From positions 1 through 36,332 of the forward strand of contig CAAGLL010000059.1 in NCBI GenBank assembly GCA_900770725.1: a stretch of 36,332 nucleotides of DNA. The letters run 5' to 3'. The notes below the pieces were generated by a model that ran no database searches, was not told the origin of the DNA, and saw nothing but the letters and a program-made list of their open reading frames with translations. Below, piece by piece: positions 14,988 to 23,300 of the stretch; the first letter of the stretch is position 1, and the number at the start of each line of letters is the position of its first letter. The translations under genes were made by a program, and so were the position numbers. This DNA is from an uncultured Succinivibrio sp. (GTDB lineage Bacteria > Pseudomonadota > Gammaproteobacteria > Enterobacterales > Succinivibrionaceae).

Positions 14988-16649
14988 TTAGACTCTGCCG
15001 TCGTTGTTCTGGCGGATCATGCGCAGCTGGATGAGGCTCAGGAAGCCGACCAGGATGAAGATGAGCGTCGCGATGGCTGCGGCCAGGCCGTAGTCGTTGC
15101 CCTTGCCGCCTTCGAATGCGATGCGGTAGGTGAAGCTCACGAGCAAGTCGGTGTAGCCGGCCGGCACGGTGGAGTCGATGATGTCAGGGCCGCCTTTGGT
15201 GAGCAGCTGGATCAGGACGAAGTTGTTGAAGTTGAACGCGAACGATGCGATGAGCAGTGGAGCCAGCGGCTTTAAGAGCAGCGGCAGCGTGATGTAGCGC
15301 AGGTTCTGCAGCGGGGACGCGCCCTCGATGGCGGTGGCCTCGTAGAGATCGTCCGGGATGGACTTCAGAAGGCCCATGCAGAGGATCATCATGTACGGGT
15401 AGCCGAGCCATGCGTTGACAATGAGGATCATGCCCCTGGCAAGCCACGGGTTCGTGAACCACTCAGGCGCCGACCAGGTGGCACCGAAGAGGCTGTAGAT
15501 GGGCCCGAAGATCATGTTCAGGAACATGTTTATCTCGCCGAAGTTCTGGTTGAACAAGCCCTTGAACACGAGGATTGAAATGAAGGACGGGACTGCGTAC
15601 GGCAATATCAGGAGCACGCGGTAGACGCCGCGGCCTGCGAGGAACTGCCACTGCACGAGGCAGGCGAGCACCATGCCGATGGCCAGCGTGATGAACACGG
15701 TGAAGCCGGCGAACACGACGGTCCAGATGAAGATCTGGGCAAACGGCGCGCGGACGCTCTTGTTCCCGAAGAACTTGATGTAGTTCATGAAGCCGATGTT
15801 GACGCGGAAGCCCGGAGCGAAAGTCTTGCCCTCGGGCAGGCCGTCCTTGCCGGCGTACTGGTAGAAGCCGGTGTCCATGTTCGGCACGAAGAGCTTCTTC
15901 TGCTCGTGGTCGAACAGGGAGTTGTCGACGAGCACCGGCGTGCCGTCGTCAAGCTTGCTCCCCTTGGCGATCGGGGTGAACTTGGGGCTCTCGGCGGAGA
16001 ACTGGCGCAGGCCGCTCATCGCGAGGATCACCTTGCCGCCGGGCACATGCAGGTTGAGCTTCTGCAGCGACAGGCGGTGGGAGATCACTTCCTTGAGCTG
16101 GGCGCCCTCGGCGGCCTTCTCGGCGTCGGAAGGCTCGCGCAGGTTCAGGTCGATCCTCTTGGCCTCGGGGGCGATGACGCCAGACTCGAGCCTGACCGGA
16201 TCGGTTATGTAGGAGCTCTCGCCCTGCGTGACCATGATCTGGTACTTGCCGCCATCTGATGCGATCATCTTGAGGTCGTAGTCGCCGCCTTCAGAGCGGT
16301 AGACGGCGTTGAGGTGGTACCTCATCGCGTCCTCGACCGTCATGATGTGGTCGCCCGAGTAGTTGGTGAATGAGATGTAGACGGTGTACACGAGCGGGAA
16401 GATGATGAACGCGATCATTCCGGCGACGCTCGGGAAAGCGTACCTTTGCGCATACATCTTCTTGCTGGTGAACACATAAACGCCGAGGCCGACGATTATG
16501 ATGTCCAGCAGCGGGTACACGATGTCACCGTTGAGGTACATGCATACGTCCGCATAGAGGTTTACCAGCACTATCAGAGCAACGATACCCCACTTCAGGG
16601 CGAACCTGCCTGGGGAGACGCTCTGCTTGCCGGCAGCTGTCGTTTCCAT
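14988..16649 (-). CDS. malF: Maltose ABC transporter permease MalF (553 aa)
   Basis: Inner-membrane permease partner of MalG. N-terminal transmembrane segments (LKWGIVALIVLVNLYADVC region; then YPLLDIIIVGLGVYVF) are followed by a long periplasmic P2 loop at about residues 90-290 that docks MalE. Next come the core transmembrane segments and the EAA loop, EATAIEGASPLQNLRYITLP, near residue 445. E. coli MalF is 514 residues, so this one is slightly longer, mainly in P2. AAAAGGAAA lies before the ATG at 16649. It is separated from malE by 283 bp holding strong hairpins, and closely followed by malG. Confidence 0.95.
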   Translation of the reverse strand: METTAAGKQSVSPGRFALKWGIVALIVLVNLYADVCMYLNGDIVYPLLDIIIVGLGVYVFTSKKMYAQRYAFPSVAGMIAFIIFPLVYTVYISFTNYSGDHIMTVEDAMRYHLNAVYRSEGGDYDLKMIASDGGKYQIMVTQGESSYITDPVRLESGVIAPEAKRIDLNLREPSDAEKAAEGAQLKEVISHRLSLQKLNLHVPGGKVILAMSGLRQFSAESPKFTPIAKGSKLDDGTPVLVDNSLFDHEQKKLFVPNMDTGFYQYAGKDGLPEGKTFAPGFRVNIGFMNYIKFFGNKSVRAPFAQIFIWTVVFAGFTVFITLAIGMVLACLVQWQFLAGRGVYRVLLILPYAVPSFISILVFKGLFNQNFGEINMFLNMIFGPIYSLFGATWSAPEWFTNPWLARGMILIVNAWLGYPYMMILCMGLLKSIPDDLYEATAIEGASPLQNLRYITLPLLLKPLAPLLIASFAFNFNNFVLIQLLTKGGPDIIDSTVPAGYTDLLVSFTYRIAFEGGKGNDYGLAAAIATLIFILVGFLSLIQLRMIRQNNDGRV

Positions 16650-16732
16650 CTTTATTTCCTTTTAATGACTGCTAGTGTTTGGCGCCCCAAAGGCGCGCCG
16701 CTGGGGCTTGCCGCCCCCGGGGGAGGCCCCCC

Positions 16733-16756
16733 GGGATGGCTTCATATTGCCATCCC
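16733..16756 (-). repeat. Stem-loop in the malE-malF intergenic region
   Basis: GGGATGGC, loop TTCATATT, GCCATCCC: an 8-bp perfect stem that can extend with further GC pairs. GC-rich self-complementary sequence continues at 16681-16732. It would protect the upstream malE message from 3' decay, much as REP sequences do between malE and malF in E. coli. Confidence 0.55.
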
Positions 16757-16895
16757 GCGGGACCCCTGCGGCGGATTTGATCGAGATGCGTGATCCCTTT
16801 CCCACTGCCTTTCTTGCAAATGGCACCCACCGCACAGGAAGGCCCGCTTCTGCGGAGTTCCCCTTCCTGGCAATGGATGCCATGCGGGAACTTAA

Positions 16896-16922
16896 AAAGG
16901 CGGAGCTTCAAGCCCCGCCTTT
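16896..16922 (-). terminator. Attenuating terminator directly after malE
   Basis: AAAGGCGG-a-GCTT-c-AAGC-c-CCGCCTTT forms a long stem 11 bp past the malE stop. On the minus strand it is followed by T5 (CCTTTTTAAG). A partial terminator here would make more binding protein than permease. Confidence 0.7.
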
Positions 16923-16932
16923 CCTCGTTCAG

Positions 16933-18126
16933 TTACTTGTCAGCAACGATGCGCTTTGCGGCCTGGTCGAGGGCGTCGTCAACGCTCTGGCGGCCGGAGG
17001 TGGCGTTCTGGAGAGCGGTCTGGAAGGAGGACCAGAACCTGCTCATCTCAGGGACGTTGGGCATCGGCTCGCCGTTCATGGCGTTGTCCATGGTCGCGGC
17101 GATGCGCGGGTTGCGGGCCAGCTGCTTCTCGAAGGAGTTCAGGGCCGACACGCCGATCTGCTTGTCGTCGTTCATGGCCTTGAGGCCCTTGTCGGTCAGG
17201 AAGTACTTCTCGAGGAACTCGACTGCCAGCTCCTTGTTGGGAGAGGCGGCGTTGATGCCGGCGGACAGCACGCCGACGAACGGCTTGGCAGGCTTGCCGT
17301 TGAGGGCCGGGAGGGCGTTGACGGAGAAGTCGATCTTCGCCTTGTCGTAGTTGGCCCAGGCCCAAGGTCCGTTGATGATGCAGCCGAGCTTGCCCTTGGC
17401 GAACTGGGCTTCCATGACGCCGAAGTCAGCGCCCTTGGCCATGTGGCCGGTCTTGATCATGTCGACGATCCAATTCACGCCGGCCTTGGCGCCGTCATTG
17501 GCAACGCCGGTGTCCTTGATATCGTAGCCGGTCTCGGTGCGCTTGAAGGCGTAGCCGCCGTCAGCAGCGACGATCGGGTAGGAGAAGTAAGGGGTGTTGT
17601 AGTCCCACAGTATGGCATGGGTGTCCTTGTCCTTCTTCTGGAGCTCCTCGTCGAGCTTCTTGAAGTCCTCGAAGTTCTCAGGAGGGGTCGGGACGAGCTT
17701 GTTGTTGCAGATAAGGCCGACGGCCTCGATTGCAACAGGGTAGCCAACAATCTTGCCATCGGAGGTGACGGCATCCCATGCGAAGTCGGCGAACTTGGCC
17801 TTCTCTTCCTTGGAGGGGTTGAGGGTGGCAAGGAGGCCTGCCTTGGCCCACTCGCCGAAGCGGTCGTGGGCCCACATGATGATGTCCGGGCCGTCCTGGG
17901 TGGCGGCGGTCTGCATGAACTTCACTTCAACCTGATCAGGGTGCGCGACAGTGACCTTGACGCCGGTGGCCTTGGTGAATTCCTCGGCAACCTTGGCAAG
18001 CCCGTTGTAGCCTTTGTCGCCGTTGAGCCAGATGGTCAGCTGGTTCTGCTCAATGGCAGCATTGGCGGAAGCGGCAGCGCCCATGAGGATGGTGCCGATG
18101 AGTGAAGCAATTACAGTCTTTTTCAT
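16933..18126 (-). CDS. malE: Maltose/maltodextrin-binding periplasmic protein MalE (397 aa)
   Basis: Periplasmic receptor that delivers maltodextrins to MalFGK2. The signal peptide is residues 1-23 (MKKTVIASLIGTILMGAAASANA). The mature protein opens AIEQNQLTIWLNGDKGYNGL, and GPDIIMWAHDRFGEWA matches the E. coli sugar-binding region almost residue for residue. Its length matches E. coli MalE (396). I chose the ATG at 18126, with AAGGT upstream, because it begins the signal peptide; an earlier in-frame start would spoil it. It is the first gene of the transporter operon, with a perfect TATAAT about 125 bp upstream. Confidence 0.96.
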   Translation of the reverse strand: MKKTVIASLIGTILMGAAASANAAIEQNQLTIWLNGDKGYNGLAKVAEEFTKATGVKVTVAHPDQVEVKFMQTAATQDGPDIIMWAHDRFGEWAKAGLLATLNPSKEEKAKFADFAWDAVTSDGKIVGYPVAIEAVGLICNNKLVPTPPENFEDFKKLDEELQKKDKDTHAILWDYNTPYFSYPIVAADGGYAFKRTETGYDIKDTGVANDGAKAGVNWIVDMIKTGHMAKGADFGVMEAQFAKGKLGCIINGPWAWANYDKAKIDFSVNALPALNGKPAKPFVGVLSAGINAASPNKELAVEFLEKYFLTDKGLKAMNDDKQIGVSALNSFEKQLARNPRIAATMDNAMNGEPMPNVPEMSRFWSSFQTALQNATSGRQSVDDALDQAAKRIVADK

Positions 18127-18250
18127 TAGTAGTACCTTTGTTAGCTTATGTTTGCATCCAGCCCCTTGCGGAACCAAAAGCTGCAGAGCATCGGGCTTGC
18201 CCGCCGGCGTGGGGCGCACTGGCGTTTTCCCCCTCGCTCTGTCTGTTGAA

Positions 18251-18256
18251 AATTAT
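18251..18256 (-). promoter_or_regulatory. Perfect -10 element of the malE promoter
   Basis: TATAAT on the minus strand, within CATATAATTTTC, about 125 bp upstream of the malE ATG. No good -35 lies 16-18 bp further up (ACTTTT at best), the pattern expected for an activator-dependent promoter. Confidence 0.5.
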
Positions 18257-18694
18257 ATGAACGCGCCGGAAGGCAAAAGTAAATCCAATTGACTGCTTTG
18301 TGTACGCAATTGACCTAGTTTCATAATTATGTGACTTATGACGGCATTTTGCCCGCCGTTTTGCCCGCCTCTTGTATGCCTAGAACTTATCTTTCTGTTT
18401 TACAAAACCATGACTGTGCTTCCAGGCGCTCCCTGCCCATGTTGCAAATTTTCAAGAAGGGCCTTTGCAAGCCTGGCGGGGGGCGTTTGACGTGGCTTGG
18501 CACCACACAATTTTGAACTGCTTTTATGAACTGCAATGACCAAAACAACGTTTTCATGCATGTATCTTGAAAATGCGATCCCGGATGTTACTTGCTTGTA
18601 AGCAAAGCAAAATCGCTGCATGAAAACGATTGTGGCAGGCAGCAGGAAGCCAAGGCGGAAGCGCAGGCAGGAGATTGCCGAAAATGGGATCGCA

Positions 18695-18717
18695 AAGCCC
18701 CGCATCGGGCGGGGCTT
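18695..18717 (-). terminator. Hairpin after the AraC-family gene
   Basis: AAGCCCCGC, loop ATCGG, GCGGGGCTT: a 9-bp perfect stem 18 bp past the stop. U richness after it is poor (TTGCGATC), so read-through into malE is possible. Confidence 0.5.
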
Positions 18718-18735
18718 GAAGCTATTGCAGGCTGC

Positions 18736-19758
18736 TCATGGCAGCTGCGCCGAACCCTGGGGCTTTGCCGGGGAAGGCGCGCTGCCCGGGGCGCAGACGC
18801 TCTTGCGGTACTGGAGCGGGGTGATCCCGAAGCGGCGCTTGAAGAGCCTGAAGAAGTAGGCCTCGTTCTCAAAGCCGTTTGACTGCGAGATCTCCGTCAC
18901 CGACTGCGAGGTGAGCAGGAGCTTCTCGGCGGCCTTGCGCAGCCTGTAGTCGTTCAGGTACTCGGTGAAGCTCATGTGGGTCGCCTTCTTGAAGAACCTG
19001 CAGAAGTAGGCCTCCGAGAAGTTCATGCGCATCGAGGCGTCGGCTATGGAGAGCGGGCCGCTGTAGTGGTCGTGGATCCAGTTTAGAAGCTCCTTGAGCT
19101 TCTGCATGCGTTGCTGGTCCACCGAGGTGGTTATGACCTGCTGCGAGAACAGCCCGGCCTTTGAGAAGTGGGTGAGCAGGGCGAGCATGCGCACCTTTAT
19201 GAAGAGCCTCTCGTCGGGCTCGGGCTGCTTCCAGTGCGAGCAGACGTAGTCGAAGTTATCCAGCGCCTGCTTGTATTCAGCCGAGGAGGGGTAGACGAGC
19301 GGCAGCGGCCTGGTGCCGTTCGTGACCGAGTCGTAGATGTTGCTCAGCGACTCGTCGTAGGTCGCGAGCCTCACCATGTCCGGGTTGAAGACGATGGCGC
19401 GCTGCCTGGCCGTTGTGGGCAGGATGAGGTAGTGGACCACGTTGCAGGGGATCATCATCATGCAGGGCGCCTTGATGGTGTAGCGCTTCATGTTGATCCC
19501 GACCTCGAACTCCCCGCTGTCGAACGAGATCACCTCGCACTCGGGGTGCCAGTGGATCTTGACGTGCTCGGGGAAGTTGCCTCCGTTCCAGAGGTACACC
19601 GCCAGGGGGAAGAGCGAGCTTCCGTGCTTGCGCGCTTCCTTAGGCACGTTCTGGGGAATTGTGTTTTTCATTGAGGGGGCTTTCTCCGCCTTGCGTACTC
19701 CGGCTGGGGCTTCCGGGGTTTTGGACGCAGACAAGCGTACAGGATTGTCCGAATGCAC
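18736..19758 (-). CDS. AraC-family transcriptional regulator, likely controlling mal genes (340 aa)
   Basis: The N-terminal half has a cupin-like sensor domain (HWHPECEVISFDSGEFEVGI, about residues 70-100, then the IPCNVVHYLI strand). The last 100 residues form the two helix-turn-helix units of AraC proteins (LSIADASMRMNFSEAYFCRF; VTEISQSNGFENEAYFFRLF). I place the start at the GTG at 19758, preceded by AAAGGGAGA at good spacing; an ATG at 19671 lacks a ribosome-binding site. Sitting immediately upstream of malE on the same strand, it is the likely sugar-responsive activator of the operon. Enteric bacteria use MalT, which belongs to another family, for this job. The ligand is not known. Confidence 0.82.
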   Translation of the reverse strand: MHSDNPVRLSASKTPEAPAGVRKAEKAPSMKNTIPQNVPKEARKHGSSLFPLAVYLWNGGNFPEHVKIHWHPECEVISFDSGEFEVGINMKRYTIKAPCMMMIPCNVVHYLILPTTARQRAIVFNPDMVRLATYDESLSNIYDSVTNGTRPLPLVYPSSAEYKQALDNFDYVCSHWKQPEPDERLFIKVRMLALLTHFSKAGLFSQQVITTSVDQQRMQKLKELLNWIHDHYSGPLSIADASMRMNFSEAYFCRFFKKATHMSFTEYLNDYRLRKAAEKLLLTSQSVTEISQSNGFENEAYFFRLFKRRFGITPLQYRKSVCAPGSAPSPAKPQGSAQLP

Positions 19759-19937
19759 GGCAGTCTCCCTTTGCTTAAAAGTCCGCGGCAAGTTGCCCCA
19801 CAGCCTGCCTTAAACCTAATGTTTTTCAGATTTTAACAGCACGATGCAACGTTTGCACGTCCAAAATGCAGGATTTGGCACTGGGCGTGCCGCAGCACCC
19901 TGCAGCAGCCTAAAACTGTACTTAGGATCACAAAAAA

Positions 19938-19968
19938 ACGCCCCATGCGGGAGCGCCGCATGGAGCGT
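19938..19968 (-). terminator. Intrinsic terminator of the M18 aminopeptidase gene
   Basis: ACGC-CCATGCGG, loop GAGCG, CCGCATGG-a-GCGT, followed on the minus strand by TTTTTTTGTG. A textbook rho-independent terminator 36 bp past the stop. Confidence 0.85.
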
Positions 19969-20004
19969 CTGGATGGGAGGGCAGGGCCCCCTGCCTGCTG
20001 GGGA

Positions 20005-21435
20005 TCAGGCCAGCTTCAGGAAGGCCCGGTAGCCCTTGTACGTCTCATAGACGTCGGCCTTGCTCACCGCCTCCCAAGGGGCGTGCATCGAGAGCACGGC
20101 CACGCCGCTGTCGATGACCTGCATGCCGTAGAGGCTCATGATGTAGGCGATGGTGCCGCCGCCGCCCAGGTCCACCTTGCCAAGCTCGGCAAACTGGAAG
20201 CTCACGCCGCTTTGGTCCATGATCGCGCGCACCTTGGCCACGAACTCGGCGTTGGCGTCGTTCGAGCCCGACTTGCCGCGGGCGCCGGTGAACTTGTTGA
20301 AGACCATGCCGTAGCCCAAGTGTGCGGTGTTCTTGGGATCGAAGGCGCTCTTGTAGAGCGGATCGTAGGCCGAGGAGACGTCGGAGCTGAGCATCCTTGA
20401 GTTCTCAAGCGCGCGGCGCAGCGCAAGCTCGGAGAAGCCTTCCCCGGTCAGGGCCATCAGCTCGCACAGGGCGTTTTCAAAGAAGCGCGAGCGCATGCCG
20501 GTGGCGCCGACGCTGCCGATCTCCTCCTTGTCCACCAGGAGGCAGCAGGTGGTGCGCTTGACCCTGCCCTCGGCGAGCATCGCCTCAAGCGAGGTGTAGG
20601 CGCAGACGCGGTCGTCGTGGCCGTAGGAGAGGATCATGCTGCGGTCGATGCCGAGGTCGCGGGCGCGGCCTGCGGGCACCAGGGCTATCTCGGCGGAGAT
20701 GAAGTCGCCTTCACCAAGCCCGTACTTGTCGGAGATGAGCTTGAGCACCCCCTCCTTGACCGCGTCCTTGTCAGCGCCCTTGAGCGGCTCGCTTCCAAAG
20801 AGGATGTCGAGGTTCTCGCCCTCGACCACGGTAGAGCCGCTCTTCTTCATCTGCTCCTGCGCCAGGTGGATGAGCAGATCGGTGACGCAGAACACCGGAT
20901 CTGCGGGATCCTCGCCGATGTTGAGCACGACCTTGGTTCCGTCCTCCCTGACAGCCACGCCGTGCAGCGCCAGCGGGATCGTGACCCACTGGTACTTCTT
21001 GATGCCGCCGTAATAATGGGTGTCGAGGAAGGCCAGATCGCCGTCCTCGTAGAGCGGGTTCTGCTTGACGTCGAGCCTGCAGCAGTCGATGTGGGCCCCG
21101 AGGATGGCCATGCCGTCCTCCAGGGGTTCGCTGCCCAGGTTGAAGAGCACCATGGACTTGTCCATGTTGACTAGGTAGGCCTTGTCGCCGCACTTTAGGC
21201 GGCGCTTTTTCGCGATCGCCTCGCGCAGGTCCATGTACCCCGCCTGCCTTGCCATCTCAACTGCGCGCGCGACGCACTCGCGCTCGGTCTTGCACGAAGA
21301 GAGGAAATCCTCGTAGCGCGAGCTCAGCGCGCCAAGCTCCTTCCTCTCCTGCGCCCCGTACTTGAGCCAGGCGCTCTTGCGGTCCTTTGCCACTTCAGAT
21401 GCCGCGCCTTTCGCGGCCTTCCTTGCTGCTGCCAT
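20005..21435 (-). CDS. M18-family metallo-aminopeptidase (476 aa)
   Basis: Cytosolic dodecameric aminopeptidase of the aspartyl aminopeptidase/aminopeptidase I family, which trims N-terminal residues from peptides using two zinc ions. Metal and catalytic motifs are visible: His115-x-Asp117 (GAHIDCCRLD), HDDR at 273-276, the catalytic DKEEIGS at 302-308, DVSSAYDP at 352-359, and His451 near the end (SMHAPWE). AAGGAGG precedes the ATG at 21435. Basic residues with no hydrophobic core open the chain, so it is not exported. It lies alone, with its own terminator at 19938 and 174 bp from the ribA stop upstream. Substrate preference (acidic versus neutral residues) is not readable from sequence. 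Confidence 0.9.
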   Translation of the reverse strand: MAAARKAAKGAASEVAKDRKSAWLKYGAQERKELGALSSRYEDFLSSCKTERECVARAVEMARQAGYMDLREAIAKKRRLKCGDKAYLVNMDKSMVLFNLGSEPLEDGMAILGAHIDCCRLDVKQNPLYEDGDLAFLDTHYYGGIKKYQWVTIPLALHGVAVREDGTKVVLNIGEDPADPVFCVTDLLIHLAQEQMKKSGSTVVEGENLDILFGSEPLKGADKDAVKEGVLKLISDKYGLGEGDFISAEIALVPAGRARDLGIDRSMILSYGHDDRVCAYTSLEAMLAEGRVKRTTCCLLVDKEEIGSVGATGMRSRFFENALCELMALTGEGFSELALRRALENSRMLSSDVSSAYDPLYKSAFDPKNTAHLGYGMVFNKFTGARGKSGSNDANAEFVAKVRAIMDQSGVSFQFAELGKVDLGGGGTIAYIMSLYGMQVIDSGVAVLSMHAPWEAVSKADVYETYKGYRAFLKLA

Positions 21436-21578
21436 GCGATGCCTCCTTCAAATCCAGCGCACACGATCTTACAACGCGTTCGCTTTTGGGGTCAGGAGAT
21501 GAGATTGTGTTGCAGGGCGCGGCATCTGCGCTCCCAAGGTTTGAAAAGGGAAAGGGGAAGGGGGAGGGGAAATGACAG

Positions 21579-21603
21579 CCTGCCGGGGGCGTCCCGGCAG
21601 GCA
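21579..21603 (-). terminator. Hairpin after ribA
   Basis: GCCTGCCGGG, loop GGCGT, CCCGGCAGGC: a 10-bp perfect stem 6 bp past the ribA stop, followed on the minus strand by TGTCATTT. Confidence 0.7.
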
Positions 21604-21609
21604 ATGGCG

Positions 21610-22236
21610 TCAGTCCTGGTGGTGGAGCAGGTGGCCCATGCGCTCGGCCTTGGTCTCCAGGTAGCCCTCGTTGTAGCGGTTGCGGCCGTACTCGAGCGGG
21701 CGCCTTTCGGTGACGATGATGCCGTGCTTGGTGATCGAGTTGATCTTCGCGGGGTTGTTGGTCATGAGGATCACGTGGTCGAAGCCCATGGCCCTCATCA
21801 TGTGGCCGCACACTCCGTAGTGGCGCTCATCGGCGTCAAAGCCCAGGCGCAAGTTGGCGTCCACGGTGTCCAGCCCGCCGTCCTGGAGGCGGTATGCGCG
21901 GATCTTGTTGAACAGCCCGATCCCGCGGCCCTCCTGACGCATGTAGAGCAGCGCGCCGCGGCCTTCCTCGGCGATGGCGCCAAGGGCTGCGGCCAGCTGG
22001 AACCCGCAGTCGCACCTGAGGCTGCCGAACACGTCGCCGGTCAGGCACTCGGAGTGGATGCGGCAGAGCACCGGCCTGCCGTCTGCCAGATCGCCCATGA
22101 AGACCATCGCGTGGTCGAGGCGGTCGTCCTCGCGGAAGATGGTGATCTTGAAGTTGCCGTAGCGCGTGGGCAGGTTGGCCACCGGCCCCTGCACGAGCTT
22201 GAGCGTTTTCTTGTTTTCAGTGGGTTCGGAAGGCAC
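21610..22236 (-). CDS. ribA: GTP cyclohydrolase II (riboflavin synthesis)
   Basis: Opens the imidazole ring of GTP in the first committed step of riboflavin synthesis. The zinc site is in HSECLTGDVFGSLRCDCG (cysteines 64, 75 and 77 in my numbering). The catalytic QEGRGIGL starts at residue 101, and the C-terminus ETKAERMGHLLHH matches E. coli RibA. I place the start at the GTG at 22236, giving 208 residues against 196 in E. coli. An open frame reaches further up to a TTG at 22317, but it would run through a GC-rich hairpin followed by TTTT (22250-22283). The ribosome-binding site is weak, so the start is uncertain by up to 27 codons. Confidence 0.9.
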   Translation of the reverse strand: MPSEPTENKKTLKLVQGPVANLPTRYGNFKITIFREDDRLDHAMVFMGDLADGRPVLCRIHSECLTGDVFGSLRCDCGFQLAAALGAIAEEGRGALLYMRQEGRGIGLFNKIRAYRLQDGGLDTVDANLRLGFDADERHYGVCGHMMRAMGFDHVILMTNNPAKINSITKHGIIVTERRPLEYGRNRYNEGYLETKAERMGHLLHHQD

Positions 22237-22259
22237 TTTGGTTGTCCCGGTCAAGGAAA

Positions 22260-22280
22260 AGCCGCGCAATGGCGCGCGGC
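22260..22280 (-). promoter_or_regulatory. Hairpin with U run just upstream of ribA
   Basis: On the minus strand GCCGCGCGCCATTGCGCGGC is followed at once by TTTTCC. It looks like an intrinsic terminator or attenuator about 24-44 bp before the chosen ribA start. I could not recognise a full FMN riboswitch fold. Confidence 0.35.
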
Positions 22281-22453
22281 CATGCGGGATTATAAACTGC
22301 AATGGCGCGCCCTTCAAACCTCGCCATTGGTGTGAGGAAGATCACGCCGCGCCAAGCTTTGGCATGACCGCAGGCAAGTTTTGCCCGATCCATGGGGCCA
22401 AAACGGGGACGCGCTTATAAAATGCATTTGAAGGCAACGTTTGGATTTAAGTG

Positions 22454-23287
22454 ATGAGTTCCCGCATGAAGCCCTGGGCCGCGCTGGCCGCCGCGCTCCT
22501 GGCCCTGTCCGCGCCGGCCCCGGCGCAGACAGGGCATGCAGCCGGGGGCTCGCAGATAGCCGCCGAGCCCCTGGGCGGCGCGCGCGAGTTCGTCGTCGGG
22601 CTGCCCAGCTCCCACAGGCTTTTCTCGGCCTACTCGGGGATCTACGGCAAGCACGACGGCTTTGCAGTGCGCGCCGTCAAGGCCGTCTGCGCCGAGATCG
22701 GCATCAAGTGCCGCCTCGTCTATGCCTCCTACCGCGAGCTCGACTACCTGGTGTCCGCAGGCAGGGTGGACTTCGCCGCAGGCTTCTTTGCCGAAGGGCG
22801 CTACGGATTCAACTTCCGCATGACCTCGTACCTCATAAAGGCGCATCCGGTCATAGTCTCGCTCAACTCCAACATCCCCTTTGCCTCGCAATCCGAGCTC
22901 TCGGGGCTCAACTACGGGGTGCGCTTCGGCACGGACGAGCAGCGGGCGCTCGACGATGCGCGCGCGGTCCGCAGGATCGCCTACTATACGGTCTACGGGA
23001 GCTACGAGGAGATGTTCGAGGCACTCGAGCAGGGCCGCGTTGACGCGCTGTTCCTGGACAACCTCACGGCCTTCGGCATGATGGCCCAGGGCAGGGAGGA
23101 CTGCTACCTCGCCACGGACAAGCTTGGGATCTACCCTAAGGGCGAATCCGACGCGTTCGTGCTGGCCACAGCGCGCGGGGCCGGGCTGCAGCGGGTGCTT
23201 GACGCTGCGGTCGGAAGGCTGCGCGGCAACGGGACCTTCAACAGCATCGCGCTCAACTACTTCCCATTCCAGGCCGACGGCCTGTAA
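22454..23287 (+). CDS. Periplasmic solute-binding protein, family 3 (277 aa)
   Basis: Signal peptide at residues 1-25 (MKPWAALAAALLALSAPAPAQ is its core), then a bilobed binding domain of the amino-acid-binding SBP_bac_3 type: EFVVGLPSSHRLFSAY, DGFAVRAVKAVCAEIGIKCRLVY, VDFAAGFFAEGRYGFNF, and the hinge/second lobe LEQGRVDALFLDNLTAFGMM. No transporter genes lie nearby. Instead a diguanylate cyclase follows 13 bp downstream, so the protein more likely works as a ligand sensor than a nutrient receptor. I chose the ATG at 22454 over the adjacent GTG; a third start at 22466 is possible. No strong ribosome-binding site is visible. Confidence 0.75.
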   Translation: MSSRMKPWAALAAALLALSAPAPAQTGHAAGGSQIAAEPLGGAREFVVGLPSSHRLFSAYSGIYGKHDGFAVRAVKAVCAEIGIKCRLVYASYRELDYLVSAGRVDFAAGFFAEGRYGFNFRMTSYLIKAHPVIVSLNSNIPFASQSELSGLNYGVRFGTDEQRALDDARAVRRIAYYTVYGSYEEMFEALEQGRVDALFLDNLTAFGMMAQGREDCYLATDKLGIYPKGESDAFVLATARGAGLQRVLDAAVGRLRGNGTFNSIALNYFPFQADGL

Positions 23288-23300
23288 GGAAAACAGCCCA

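Larger units (their letters stand above)
18127..18735. other. Gap of 609 bp between the AraC-type gene and malE
   Basis: Holds the malE promoter near 18251 and the end signal of the regulator near 18695. The middle part (18280-18690) is of mixed composition with no supported gene. No MalT-type boxes (GGAKGA clusters) were recognised, in keeping with control by the neighbouring AraC-family protein. Confidence 0.45.

Noticed and set aside
22237..22453. FMN riboswitch upstream of ribA
   Set aside because: Only one hairpin is seen; the conserved RFN core (AGGATAT...GGGNNCCGAC-type segments) is not found.
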